Positions 1 to 5,051 of a stretch of 5,051 nt of DNA are shown piece after piece (position 1 is the stretch's first letter; each line of letters begins with the position of its first letter). This DNA comes from Thermodesulfobacteriota bacterium. Lineage in GTDB: Bacteria; Desulfobacterota; Dissulfuribacteria; Dissulfuribacterales; UBA3076. A program made the position numbers and the translations under genes. The stretch is taken from positions 1 through 5,051 of the forward strand of contig QNAY01000134.1 in assembly GCA_003645605.1 (NCBI GenBank), in the 5' to 3' direction. The notes beneath the pieces were generated by a model. The model searched no databases and was not told the origin of the DNA. It worked only from the letters and a program-made list of their open reading frames with translations.

Positions 1-12
1 ACTAACCAAAAC

Positions 13-92
13 TGTCATTTCGAGCAAAGCGAGAAATCTTATCGTACTGAAAATACAGGCATTAAAGATTTCTCCCTACGGTCGAAATGACA
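13..92. repeat. REP-like imperfect inverted repeat
   Basis: Two 28-nt arms at 13-40 and 65-92 are reverse complements with 4 mismatches, separated by a 24-nt loop. The outer 11 nt (TGTCATTTCGA) and inner 10 nt (GAGAAATCTT) of the arm pair perfectly, and the mismatches cluster in the middle. From memory, TGTCATTTCGA...GAGAAATCTT units are dispersed intergenic repeats in many environmental bacterial genomes, but this was not checked. The element lies about 210 bp past the ruvB stop. It could fold in the 3' end of the ruv transcript and stabilise or terminate it, but no U-tract follows the hairpin on the minus strand, so it is not called a terminator. Confidence 0.75.
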
Positions 93-215
93 AAAAGAGG
101 GGTTTTCGTTCAGACACTATTTAGGCTGAAGTATACTGATATACCGTCTCCTGCAATAATTAGTAGCTTTTCCCCCAGGTCATAAGTCTGTTTCTTCATT
201 TTTTCTCATTCAAAA
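93..215. other. non-coding spacer, no feature seen
   Basis: This stretch lies between the REP-like inverted repeat and the short tandem repeats. I see no credible ORF, RNA gene or promoter in it. The only structure is a short imperfect palindrome, GTATACTGATATAC, near 132-145. Confidence 0.5.
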
Positions 216-248
216 TTCGATGTTGGACGTTCGATGTTCGATGTTCAT
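216..248. repeat. period-7 tandem repeat (TTCGATG)
   Basis: Four 7-nt units, TTCGATG, TTGGACG, TTCGATG and TTCGATG, are followed by a partial TTCAT. Three full units are identical and one has three changes. The tract is A/T-flanked, lies in the gap downstream of ruvB and is not coding. From memory, similar TTCGATGTT strings recur between genes in Desulfobacterota-type genomes, but this is unverified. Confidence 0.7.
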
Positions 249-260
249 ATTTTCCTTGTT

Positions 261-287
261 CCTTTAAACCTTTGAACCTTTGAACCC
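261..287. repeat. period-8 tandem repeat (CCTTTGAA)
   Basis: Three consecutive octamers, CCTTTAAA, CCTTTGAA and CCTTTGAA, end in a partial CCC. The tract lies 12 nt after the period-7 repeat and 15 nt before the ruvB stop on the opposite strand. It has a different unit from its neighbour, so two distinct simple repeats sit side by side. No function can be read from it. Confidence 0.65.
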
Positions 288-302
288 AGAACGGTTTTTC
301 TA

Positions 303-1325
303 TCACCTTCTCTTACGATCCAAATGCTCATAGGCAATATCTGTTGCAATCCTGCCTCTGGAGGTCCTGTGCATGTAACCTCTTTGTATTAAAAAGGGTT
401 CATAGACATCTTCCAATGTACCTTTTTCTTCTCCAACGGATGTGGCGAGGGTATCAAGCCCGACCGGCCCGCCTTTGAACTTGTCTATGATAGCAGCGAG
501 AATTTCGCAGTCCATGCGGTCAAGACCCTGATGGTCAACTTCCAGCAAGCGCAGGGCCTTGTCTGCTATCTGACGGGATATGCTTCCGTCTGCCCTGACT
601 TCTGCATAGTCCCGGACCCTTCTTAAGAGCCTGTTTGCTATTCTGGGAGTGCCTCTTGACCTCTTTGCGATTTCCATGGCACCCGGTTGGTCAATTTCAA
701 TAACCATGAGCCTGGCAGACCGGTTAACAATTGTGCATAGCTCATCATCCTGATAAAAGTTCACCCTCAACACCACGCCGAAGCGATCCCTGAGGGGCGG
801 AGAGAGCAGTCCGGCTCTGGTGGTTGCCCCAACCAGAGTAAAATGCGGAATCTCGATCTTGATGGTCCTGGCACTTGGGCCTTGCCCGATTATCAGATCC
901 AGTTGGAAGTCCTCCATTGCAGGGTAGAGTATTTCCTCCACTACGGGACTCAGCCGGTGGATTTCATCAATGAACAGCACGTCTCCCTGCTGTAAGTTGG
1001 TCAGTATGGCAGCCAGATCTCCCGGCTTTTCTATCACAGGACCGGATGTGGATCTGAAGTTCACCCCAAGCTCTGTTGCAATTATGTGAGCAAGGGTAGT
1101 CTTGCCAAGGCCGGGCTGCCCGTGGATCAACACATGGTCAAGGGCCTCGCCTCTTTTTCTTGCTGCGGTAATAAATACATCCAGGCTGGTCTTGACCTCC
1201 TGTTGACCTATGTATTCAGAAAGGGTCTTCGGCCTTATCCCCGGCTCGAAAGATTTGTCTTCCTGCAATGGTTCAGGACTCAGATTCGTGTCACTCGGTC
1301 TGTTTGTGATGTTTTCTGCTGTCAT
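303..1325 (-). CDS. ruvB: Holliday junction branch migration ATPase RuvB
   Basis: RuvB is the cytoplasmic AAA+ motor that forms hexameric rings on DNA and, bound to RuvA, drives Holliday-junction branch migration. The 340-residue protein is close to the usual length (E. coli 336) and complete. The AAA+ core shows Walker A GQPGLGKT at 69-76, Walker B LFIDEIH at 117-123, sensor 1 GATTR at 166-170, the arginine-finger segment LRDRFG with R181, and the sensor-2 region GTPR at 225-228. The C-terminal winged-helix domain covers about 267-330, including [10 protein letters not shown]. The second Walker A residue is Q where P is usual; this position is not catalytic. The start lies 2 nt after the ruvA TAG. 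No good Shine-Dalgarno precedes it, so translation probably depends on coupling to ruvA. It is the last gene of the block. Confidence 0.98.
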   Translation of the reverse strand: MTAENITNRPSDTNLSPEPLQEDKSFEPGIRPKTLSEYIGQQEVKTSLDVFITAARKRGEALDHVLIHGQPGLGKTTLAHIIATELGVNFRSTSGPVIEKPGDLAAILTNLQQGDVLFIDEIHRLSPVVEEILYPAMEDFQLDLIIGQGPSARTIKIEIPHFTLVGATTRAGLLSPPLRDRFGVVLRVNFYQDDELCTIVNRSARLMVIEIDQPGAMEIAKRSRGTPRIANRLLRRVRDYAEVRADGSISRQIADKALRLLEVDHQGLDRMDCEILAAIIDKFKGGPVGLDTLATSVGEEKGTLEDVYEPFLIQRGYMHRTSRGRIATDIAYEHLDRKRR

Positions 1326-1327
1326 GC

Positions 1328-1957
1328 CTATTTTGTACGACTTTTTGCCAGACCCTGCAGGGCTTTTTTTACCAGATTTTCAAGGCTTGCACTTTCACCG
1401 GCAGAGGCAAAAGCCCTGGCAAGAGCGGCCTTGGTCTCAGATGAACCATAACCAAGATGAGTGAGCGCTGAGAGCGCGTCATCCCACAGATCTCCCTTGC
1501 CCGGTTGCTCAATATGCGGGGATGATTCCATGTCCCACTGTCTCTGCGTCAGTATGGCCTTGGCCTTTTCCTTTAGATCAATACACAGTCTTGCCGCTGT
1601 CTTTTCGCCTATACCCTGGATGGCCCGGAGTCTTTTTTTCTCTTCCATGGCCAGTATCTGCAGGAGTTCTTCAGCAGAGAGCATTGACAAGATATTCAGC
1701 GCCACTCTGGGGCCTACTCCTGAAACTCCCAGTAACAGCCTGAACATGTCCCTGGCTTCAATTGTTTCAAATCCATAGAGTGAAAGCGTGTCGTCCTTCC
1801 ACACAAGGTGTGTAAAGACTGTCAGTTCATTACCGGAGGAAGGCAGTTTGGTCAGGGATGAAGAGGGCATCTGAATTTCATAGCCGATCCCATTCACATC
1901 AACTATAACACCCCGGTCCCATTGACCCTGTTTTTCGCCCCTGATATAGCCGATCAT
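1328..1957 (-). CDS. ruvA: Holliday junction DNA-binding subunit RuvA
   Basis: RuvA tetramers hold the four-way junction in a square-planar form and load RuvB. The 209-residue protein begins with the classic MIGYIRG. The OB-fold domain I (about 1-63) carries the acidic pin residues D55 and D56, which match E. coli E55 and D56. Domain II has two helix-hairpin-helix motifs, [14 protein letters not shown] (77-90) and [12 protein letters not shown] (113-124). A flexible linker (about 138-155) leads to domain III (about 157-205), which contacts RuvB. The ATG overlaps the ruvC stop as ATGA, and a strong Shine-Dalgarno, AAGGAAAGG at 1970-1962, lies inside the end of ruvC, so the start is secure. Near the 3' end, codons GTA AAA AAA (1372-1364) contain a run of seven A's in a region also open in the ruvB frame. 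Confidence 0.98.
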   Translation of the reverse strand: MIGYIRGEKQGQWDRGVIVDVNGIGYEIQMPSSSLTKLPSSGNELTVFTHLVWKDDTLSLYGFETIEARDMFRLLLGVSGVGPRVALNILSMLSAEELLQILAMEEKKRLRAIQGIGEKTAARLCIDLKEKAKAILTQRQWDMESSPHIEQPGKGDLWDDALSALTHLGYGSSETKAALARAFASAGESASLENLVKKALQGLAKSRTK

Positions 1958-2472
1958 TCAGCCTTTCCTTTTCGTGGAATCGGGTATTGGCCCCGGCTGC
2001 CCGAAGAGTGGGCATGGCATATAGCCACAGCCAAGGCATCTGCGGCATCCTGAGCGGGTTTTTTTGACAGGTTGAGAAGTATCCTGACCATGTGTTGCAC
2101 CTGGGCCTTTTCCGCCCTTCCGTAGCCAACCACTGCCTGTTTAACCGTCATGGGCGAGTACTCGAATACAGGGAGACCTCCATGGACTGCCGCCAGAATT
2201 ACCGCTCCCCTGGCATGACCAAGTAGTAAAGCAGCCCTTGCGTTGACTGAATGAAAGACGCCTTCTACTGCTGAAACTGTTGGATTGTGCCGGCCTATTA
2301 CTTCATTTAGACCTGAATAGAGTCTTTCGAGCCGCTCTGCAAAGGTGAGTTTCGTGTGCGGACGGATGATACCTGCATTGACGAATTGGAGCCTGTTATC
2401 CTCCCATGACACAATTCCATAACCCGTAGCCCGCGATCCTGGGTCAATACCCAGGATGATCTCCCCTGGCAT
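1954..2472 (-). CDS. ruvC: Holliday junction resolvase RuvC
   Basis: RuvC is the dimeric endonuclease that cuts Holliday junctions symmetrically after RuvAB branch migration. The 172-residue protein has the RNase H-like fold signature ILGIDPGSRATGYG at 6-19. The four acidic metal ligands are present: D10, E70, D142 and D145, the last two in QDAADALAVAICH. F73 corresponds to the junction-intercalating aromatic of the E. coli enzyme. K111 and K122, in VKQAVVGYGRAEK, match its conserved DNA-binding lysines. The enzyme is therefore predicted to be active. The start lies 2 nt after the yebC TAG. AAAAGG at 2488-2483, inside the yebC end, is a moderate ribosome site at a 10-nt spacing. The stop overlaps the ruvA start by 4 nt, which favours coupled synthesis. 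Confidence 0.98.
   Translation of the reverse strand: MPGEIILGIDPGSRATGYGIVSWEDNRLQFVNAGIIRPHTKLTFAERLERLYSGLNEVIGRHNPTVSAVEGVFHSVNARAALLLGHARGAVILAAVHGGLPVFEYSPMTVKQAVVGYGRAEKAQVQHMVRILLNLSKKPAQDAADALAVAICHAHSSGSRGQYPIPRKGKAE
1962..1970 (-). promoter_or_regulatory. Shine-Dalgarno for ruvA inside ruvC
   Basis: On the minus strand, AAGGAAAGG ends 4 nt before the ruvA ATG, placing its AAGGA core at about 8 nt spacing. It lies in the last codons of ruvC. It supports the ATGA-overlap start and suggests that ruvA is initiated efficiently in its own right, unlike ruvB. Confidence 0.7.
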
Positions 2473-2474
2473 CC

Positions 2475-3224
2475 CTAGCTGACCTTTTCAAGGATTTCAT
2501 CAGGAATATCAAAGTTGGCGTAAACGTTCTGGACATCGCTGTTTTCTTCAAAGCCATCCATAAGTATCAGGAGTTGGCCTGCCTGCTTTTCGTCCTCGAT
2601 ACTGACCGTGTTGCCGGGTAACATAGTGATTTCGGCGGACAGTACAGGGATGTTGTTGGCCTCCAAGGCGGACTTTACGTCTTCAAAGGCTTCAGGGGCG
2701 GTGTATACCTCCCATTCGGATTCCTGCTCTTGTATATCTTCGGCATTTGCTTCAAGGGCTATAGTCATAAGGGTTTCTTCATCAGCCTTGTCCTTCTCAA
2801 CCAATATGAGCCCTTTTTTCTCAAATATCCATGCCACGCTTCCCGGCTCTCCAAGGTTTCCGCCCCTCTTAGCAAAGAGATGCCGCACATCCGCTACTGT
2901 GCGCTGACGGTTGTCTGAAATAGTTTCAACCAGTATTGCCACTCCTCCCGGGCCGTAACCCTCATATGTGACTTCCTCGTAATTTATCCCCTCAAGTTCG
3001 CCGGTACCCTTCTTTATTGCCCGCTCTATATTGTCCTTGGGCATATTTTCGGCCTTTGCAGCCGCTATAGCAGTTCTCAGTCTTGGGTTGGCTGCAAGGT
3101 CTCCACCACCTATACGGGCGGCTACAGTTACTTCCTTTATGATCTTGGAGAAAGCTTTACCACGCTTGGCGTCCAATGCCGCTTTTTTATGTTTTATTGT
3201 GCTCCACTTTGAATGACCGGACAT
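2475..3224 (-). CDS. yebC: YebC/TACO1-family translation or regulatory protein
   Basis: The 249-residue protein is a clear YebC/PmpR/TACO1 family member (E. coli YebC 246). Its N-terminus, [20 protein letters not shown], is nearly invariant in the family. Further hallmarks are [25 protein letters not shown] (split across 46-70), [10 protein letters not shown] (87-96), [17 protein letters not shown] (109-125), GSVAWIF (128-134) and [11 protein letters not shown] (230-240). Family members were first described as transcriptional regulators. More recent work on YebC and mitochondrial TACO1 supports a role in translation, helping ribosomes through proline-rich stretches; which applies here cannot be told from sequence. 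The start is fixed by the family N-terminus and a strong Shine-Dalgarno, GGAGG, 4 nt upstream. It is the first gene of the yebC-ruvCAB block and ends 2 nt before ruvC. A cytoplasmic location is expected, as no signal or membrane segment is visible. Confidence 0.96.
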   Translation of the reverse strand: MSGHSKWSTIKHKKAALDAKRGKAFSKIIKEVTVAARIGGGDLAANPRLRTAIAAAKAENMPKDNIERAIKKGTGELEGINYEEVTYEGYGPGGVAILVETISDNRQRTVADVRHLFAKRGGNLGEPGSVAWIFEKKGLILVEKDKADEETLMTIALEANAEDIQEQESEWEVYTAPEAFEDVKSALEANNIPVLSAEITMLPGNTVSIEDEKQAGQLLILMDGFEENSDVQNVYANFDIPDEILEKVS

Positions 3225-3228
3225 AAGG

Positions 3229-3233
3229 CCTCC
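3229..3233 (-). promoter_or_regulatory. Shine-Dalgarno for yebC
   Basis: The minus strand reads TGGAGGCCTT directly before the ATG. A perfect GGAGG at 4-nt spacing is the best ribosome site of the operon and confirms the yebC start. An out-of-frame ATG overlaps it (AAAATGGAGG) but opens only a very short frame. Confidence 0.7.
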
Positions 3234-3246
3234 ATTTTAAGATTTT

Positions 3247-3359
3247 TTGTAAGCGTTCACAGGGCACCACATCTGCTTTGTTGTCGGGCACTTGAAGTAC
3301 AGGAAGTACGTCTGCGTACCCGTCGCCTCGCATCTGCAACACCCTGTAAACGTTTACAG
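3247..3359. repeat. MITE/REP-like inverted-repeat element upstream of yebC
   Basis: This 113-bp stretch is bounded by TTGTAAGCGTTCACAGGG (3247-3264) and, inverted, CTGTAAACGTTTACAGGG (3359-3342). These ends match at 15 of 18 positions. Complementarity is patchy inward: CA and TGC match around positions 24-30 of the arms. The centre holds a perfect 5-bp stem, GTACG-TCTG-CGTAC (3306-3319), and the right end is itself a 16-bp perfect palindrome (3344-3359). The sequence has no ORF. From memory it resembles dispersed repeats of Desulfobacterota-like genomes, but this is unverified. It lies just upstream of the yebC ribosome site, so it would probably form part of the yebC leader RNA or surround its promoter. 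Confidence 0.6.
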
Positions 3360-3382
3360 TTCGATATACGGTAAAACGGACG

Positions 3383-3410
3383 TTGTAATCCCGTGAACGG
3401 TTACAATTTT
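3383..3410 (+). other. small hairpin with T-tract (terminator-like on plus strand)
   Basis: TTGTAA (3383-3388) pairs with TTACAA (3401-3406). Inside, CCG pairs with CGG around a TGAA loop, with a 2-nt TC bulge on the left arm. A T-run follows on the plus strand, giving a weak intrinsic-terminator shape. No plus-strand gene ends here. Read on the minus strand, after the EHD-like gene, the hairpin is preceded by A's and followed by CGTCCGTTTTACC, which is a poor terminator. It may instead be a third, diverged copy of the TGTAARCGTTYACA motif. Confidence 0.35.
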
Positions 3411-3412
3411 TT

Positions 3413-3457
3413 CAAGATACTATAAAACCCAAAATTTTTCTAAAAGGCAAGATACTA
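3413..3457. repeat. 10-bp direct repeat CAAGATACTA
   Basis: CAAGATACTA occurs at 3413-3422 and again at 3448-3457, 35 bp apart. The second copy contains the TAG stop of the EHD-like gene on the minus strand. The 25 bp between them is A/T-rich and shows no insertion-element ends. It could be a local duplication of the gene end, a paired binding site or chance. Confidence 0.5.
3421..3450 (-). promoter_or_regulatory. possible weak sigma-70 promoter for yebC-ruvCAB
   Basis: On the minus strand, TTGCCT (3450-3445) lies 18 nt before TTTATA (3426-3421), which overlaps TATAGT. The fit is modest. If it is used, the yebC leader would be about 190 nt and would carry the whole inverted-repeat element. 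Other A/T-rich hexamers in the gap could serve equally well. Confidence 0.25.
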
Positions 3458-4816
3458 AATGCGTTTAAAAAAACGACTCAGGTCTTTATCAAGAAAGTGC
3501 TTTATCTTCCCAAGGTATCGGCCATGTGTAATCAATACCTGCCTTCTGGCCTGGTCCTCTATGAGTTTATGTATCCTGTATTTAACCCTGTTCCAAAGAT
3601 CCTTTTTGTAGGCGGTTTCCAGGGGGATCAAGTTATCAAGGTCTTTTAGAGTATTTTTTGTAAATTTAGGGAAAAGTATCCGTTGAACATACAGTGAAGC
3701 TAATGCCACGACCAGCATGGCCCACACAATCGGCCAAAGAAAATGTTCAAAACTCATATTTCCCACCAGCAGTGCCCCTGCAAGCGGGGTATCCGGATAA
3801 CCGGTTAAAAGATTCATAACCAGATCTCCAAAAAAGAAGGCCAGTATGGCGGCCATACCCCATGTGCGGAGGACCCCCTTGAATTTATGAATGAATCGTT
3901 TCTGGAAAGCGACCATGGCTTCTATTTCCAGGCCAAGTTCCCTTACGACTCGATCCACTTCCTGGAGTATGTGGTTTAGTCTCATTTTTGGCGCTGAGCT
4001 TATGGTCTGTTTGAGTTCTTCCCGTTCATTCATCCATGTTTCAAAGCCCGAGGGAGGCGCTTTGCCTTCCTGAGGCGCATAGGTAAGATATATCCTTGGT
4101 ATATCCTTTCTGCCTGTCATCTGTGAAAGGTTCCAGCACAAGGTCCCATAAGACCTCAAAAGGTCGGACACGTTTTCGCATTCGTCAATTCGATTCAATA
4201 CATAAATGACCCTGTCTTCTCCTGTAGAGCCGGGGAGAGTACTCCGGATGGCCTGATAAGTTTCCTTTATTGTTCCTGCCTTATGAGGATCGAACATCAG
4301 GATGATGAGGTCTGCCAGCTTTGCCAGTTCTCCCACTACACCAAGGTAGTCATAGCCCCTATCCTTTTCTGTGACCGAATCCAGCATTCCAGGGGTATCT
4401 ATGATGGCAAAATCCTGGAGTATGGGAGTATTTGTCACCCTTTTTAAACGCATATGGGCTTGAAGACTTTCACCAAAGTGCCTCAGAGGAGCAAAAGGGA
4501 GACGCTCATTATTTACTACTGTGCCGCCGGGTATTTCTCCCTCCGGTTCGTTGGGCTCTGGTGCGGCCAGGATGGTAAAGCTGTCATCAGTAGGCGCCTG
4601 ACCAGTGCGCTGGATCTGGCTTCCCAGGATTTCGTTGATAAAGGTCGATTTCCCGGATGAGTAGTTGCCGATTATAAGGACAACCGGTTTCCATTTAAGG
4701 GGAGTAAGCAGGTCCTTGATATCCAGGCCGTAACGCTCAAAAACCGGCCCCATTTTGTTCCGCAGTAGTTGTTCAAGCTCTTTTGTCAGAGTCTCAGCTG
4801 CCTTTTCTGTTTCCAT
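3455..4816 (-). CDS. EHD/dynamin-like membrane NTPase
   Basis: The 453-residue protein has a dynamin-superfamily P-loop domain most like EHD ATPases. G1 is GNYSSGKST (50-58), switch I PTDDSF (75-80), G3 DTPG (140-143) and G4 NRID (208-211). EHD-like context includes PGGTVVNNERLPF (96-108), RGYDY (153-157), FDPHKAG (175-181, compare FDAHK in EHDs) and LLRSYGTLCWNL (219-230). Helical sequence follows (about 264-315). Two hydrophobic segments, about 319-338 and 358-378, with basic flanks (KRFIHKFK before, QRILFPKF after) predict a membrane hairpin with both ends cytoplasmic. The C-terminal 70 residues are basic and helical. There is no EH domain. EHDs remodel membranes using ATP; the role here is unknown. 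The start is supported by GAGGAG at 6-nt spacing. It is separated from yebC by 230 bp, so probably a separate transcript. Confidence 0.85.
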   Translation of the reverse strand: METEKAAETLTKELEQLLRNKMGPVFERYGLDIKDLLTPLKWKPVVLIIGNYSSGKSTFINEILGSQIQRTGQAPTDDSFTILAAPEPNEPEGEIPGGTVVNNERLPFAPLRHFGESLQAHMRLKRVTNTPILQDFAIIDTPGMLDSVTEKDRGYDYLGVVGELAKLADLIILMFDPHKAGTIKETYQAIRSTLPGSTGEDRVIYVLNRIDECENVSDLLRSYGTLCWNLSQMTGRKDIPRIYLTYAPQEGKAPPSGFETWMNEREELKQTISSAPKMRLNHILQEVDRVVRELGLEIEAMVAFQKRFIHKFKGVLRTWGMAAILAFFFGDLVMNLLTGYPDTPLAGALLVGNMSFEHFLWPIVWAMLVVALASLYVQRILFPKFTKNTLKDLDNLIPLETAYKKDLWNRVKYRIHKLIEDQARRQVLITHGRYLGKIKHFLDKDLSRFFKRI

Positions 4817-4822
4817 ACAGAA

Positions 4823-4828
4823 CTCCTC
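4823..4828 (-). promoter_or_regulatory. Shine-Dalgarno for the EHD-like gene
   Basis: GAGGAG on the minus strand sits 6 nt before the ATG at 4816. This supports the chosen start, which gives an N-terminal helix before the NTPase domain. Confidence 0.65.
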
Positions 4829-4893
4829 ACAGGCACTTGCATTCCTGATACAAGGGCGATTCTATAGTCATGTTGGCTGCAATATAGTACCTT

Positions 4894-4922
4894 ATCATAG
4901 CAATTAACAGCATAGTCACCAA
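4894..4922 (-). promoter_or_regulatory. candidate sigma-70 promoter for the EHD-like gene
   Basis: On the minus strand, TTGGTG (4922-4917) and TATGAT (4899-4894) are separated by exactly 17 nt. The -10 box matches TATAAT at 5 of 6 positions; the -35 box keeps TTG. Transcription would start near 4887, giving a leader of roughly 70 nt that ends in the GAGGAG ribosome site. No operator-like palindrome is seen over it. Confidence 0.45.
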
Positions 4923-4975
4923 TAGTATCGTTGAAAAGTTTCGACTTGTGCGGTTACACGTTAGATTGTGCAACA

Positions 4976-5028
4976 CACGAAAAAGAAAAGAATTATCACG
5001 AAAGCACGAAATACCGAAAACACGAAAA
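4976..5028. repeat. CACGAAAA-type octamer repeats
   Basis: Four contiguous octamers at 4997-5028 read CACGAAAG, CACGAAAT, ACCGAAAA and CACGAAAA. Another CACGAAAA stands at 4976-4983, separated by 13 nt of A-rich sequence. The units are too short and lack unique spacers, so this is not a CRISPR array. From memory, strings of CACGAAA/TTTCGTG are common intergenic filler in Desulfobacterota-like genomes, but this is unverified. The tract lies upstream of the EHD-like gene's candidate promoter, and nothing else is visible up to the window edge. Confidence 0.65.
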
Positions 5029-5051
5029 GAATATCAGCAACTTGACAGTAT

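Noticed and set aside
1086..1778. Overlapping plus-strand ORFs opposite ruvB and ruvA
   Set aside because: They lie antisense to strongly conserved genes, have no recognisable domains and no convincing ribosome sites. They are shadow frames.
2059..2065. A second A-AAA-AAA heptamer in ruvC (TCA AAA AAA CCC), with a -1 frame giving a Cys-rich tail CRRCLGCGYMPC
   Set aside because: The shifted product would lose the catalytic D142 and D145, and its Cys pattern comes from the shadow frame of a conserved region. No downstream structure is evident, so it is treated as chance.
1899..2129. Minus-strand 76-codon ORF overlapping ruvC and ruvA in another frame
   Set aside because: Both overlapped genes are intact and conserved, and the ORF has low-complexity shadow composition and no family signature.
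2608..3216. Plus-strand ORFs opposite yebC
   Set aside because: They are antisense to a nearly invariant protein, their composition mirrors yebC codons, and they have no supporting start signals.
3462..3474. CGTTT...AAACG inverted repeat at the end of the EHD-like gene
   Set aside because: It lies inside the coding sequence (RFFKR codons), has a short A/T stem and no following T-tract on the minus strand, so it does not qualify as a terminator.
3891..4660. Plus-strand ORFs opposite the EHD-like gene
   Set aside because: They are short frames antisense to the NTPase and C-terminal coding regions, with no recognisable product.
4976..5028. Possible CRISPR array
   Set aside because: The units are 8 nt and contiguous, without unique spacers, and no cas gene is present.
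5042..5047. Perfect TTGACA on the plus strand near the right edge
   Set aside because: The window ends 4 nt later, so no -10 box or downstream gene can be assessed; a single hexamer is not enough.

Overview
This is an ordinary bacterial chromosomal segment of moderate GC content. All five genes are complete and lie on the minus strand. The Holliday-junction block reads yebC, ruvC, ruvA, ruvB in transcription order, an arrangement common in Proteobacteria and Desulfobacterota. Upstream of it is an EHD/dynamin-like membrane NTPase. The compact ruvCAB set, the style of the proteins and the short dispersed repeats in the gaps suggest a Desulfobacterota (former Deltaproteobacteria) or related genome. 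That placement is inference, and no marker here fixes the genus.

Layout in transcription order, from high to low coordinate: (1) 4817-5051 is upstream sequence with a run of CACGAAAA-like octamers and a plausible sigma-70 promoter for the EHD-like gene. (2) 4816-3455 encodes a 453-residue P-loop protein whose NTPase domain resembles eukaryotic EHD ATPases, followed by two membrane segments. (3) 3454-3225 is a 230-bp gap holding an imperfect inverted repeat, three related TGTAARCGTTYACA-type sites and a small hairpin. (4) 3224-303 is the tightly packed yebC-ruvC-ruvA-ruvB block: 2-nt gap, 4-nt ATGA overlap, 2-nt gap. (5) 302-1 is non-coding, with period-7 and period-8 tandem repeats and a REP-like inverted repeat.

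RuvA binds the Holliday junction, RuvB is the AAA+ motor that drives branch migration, and RuvC resolves the junction. YebC, a TACO1-family protein, is usually found beside ruvC but acts in translation or regulation rather than in recombination. Catalytic and nucleotide-binding residues are intact in all three Ruv proteins.

Two points stand out. The first is the EHD-like NTPase with a membrane hairpin in place of an EH domain. The second is an A-AAA-AAA heptamer near the end of ruvA, where a -1 shift would read without a stop straight into ruvB. The second may be chance, because similar A-runs occur elsewhere in the operon. No CRISPR array, defence cassette, transposase or RNA gene was seen.
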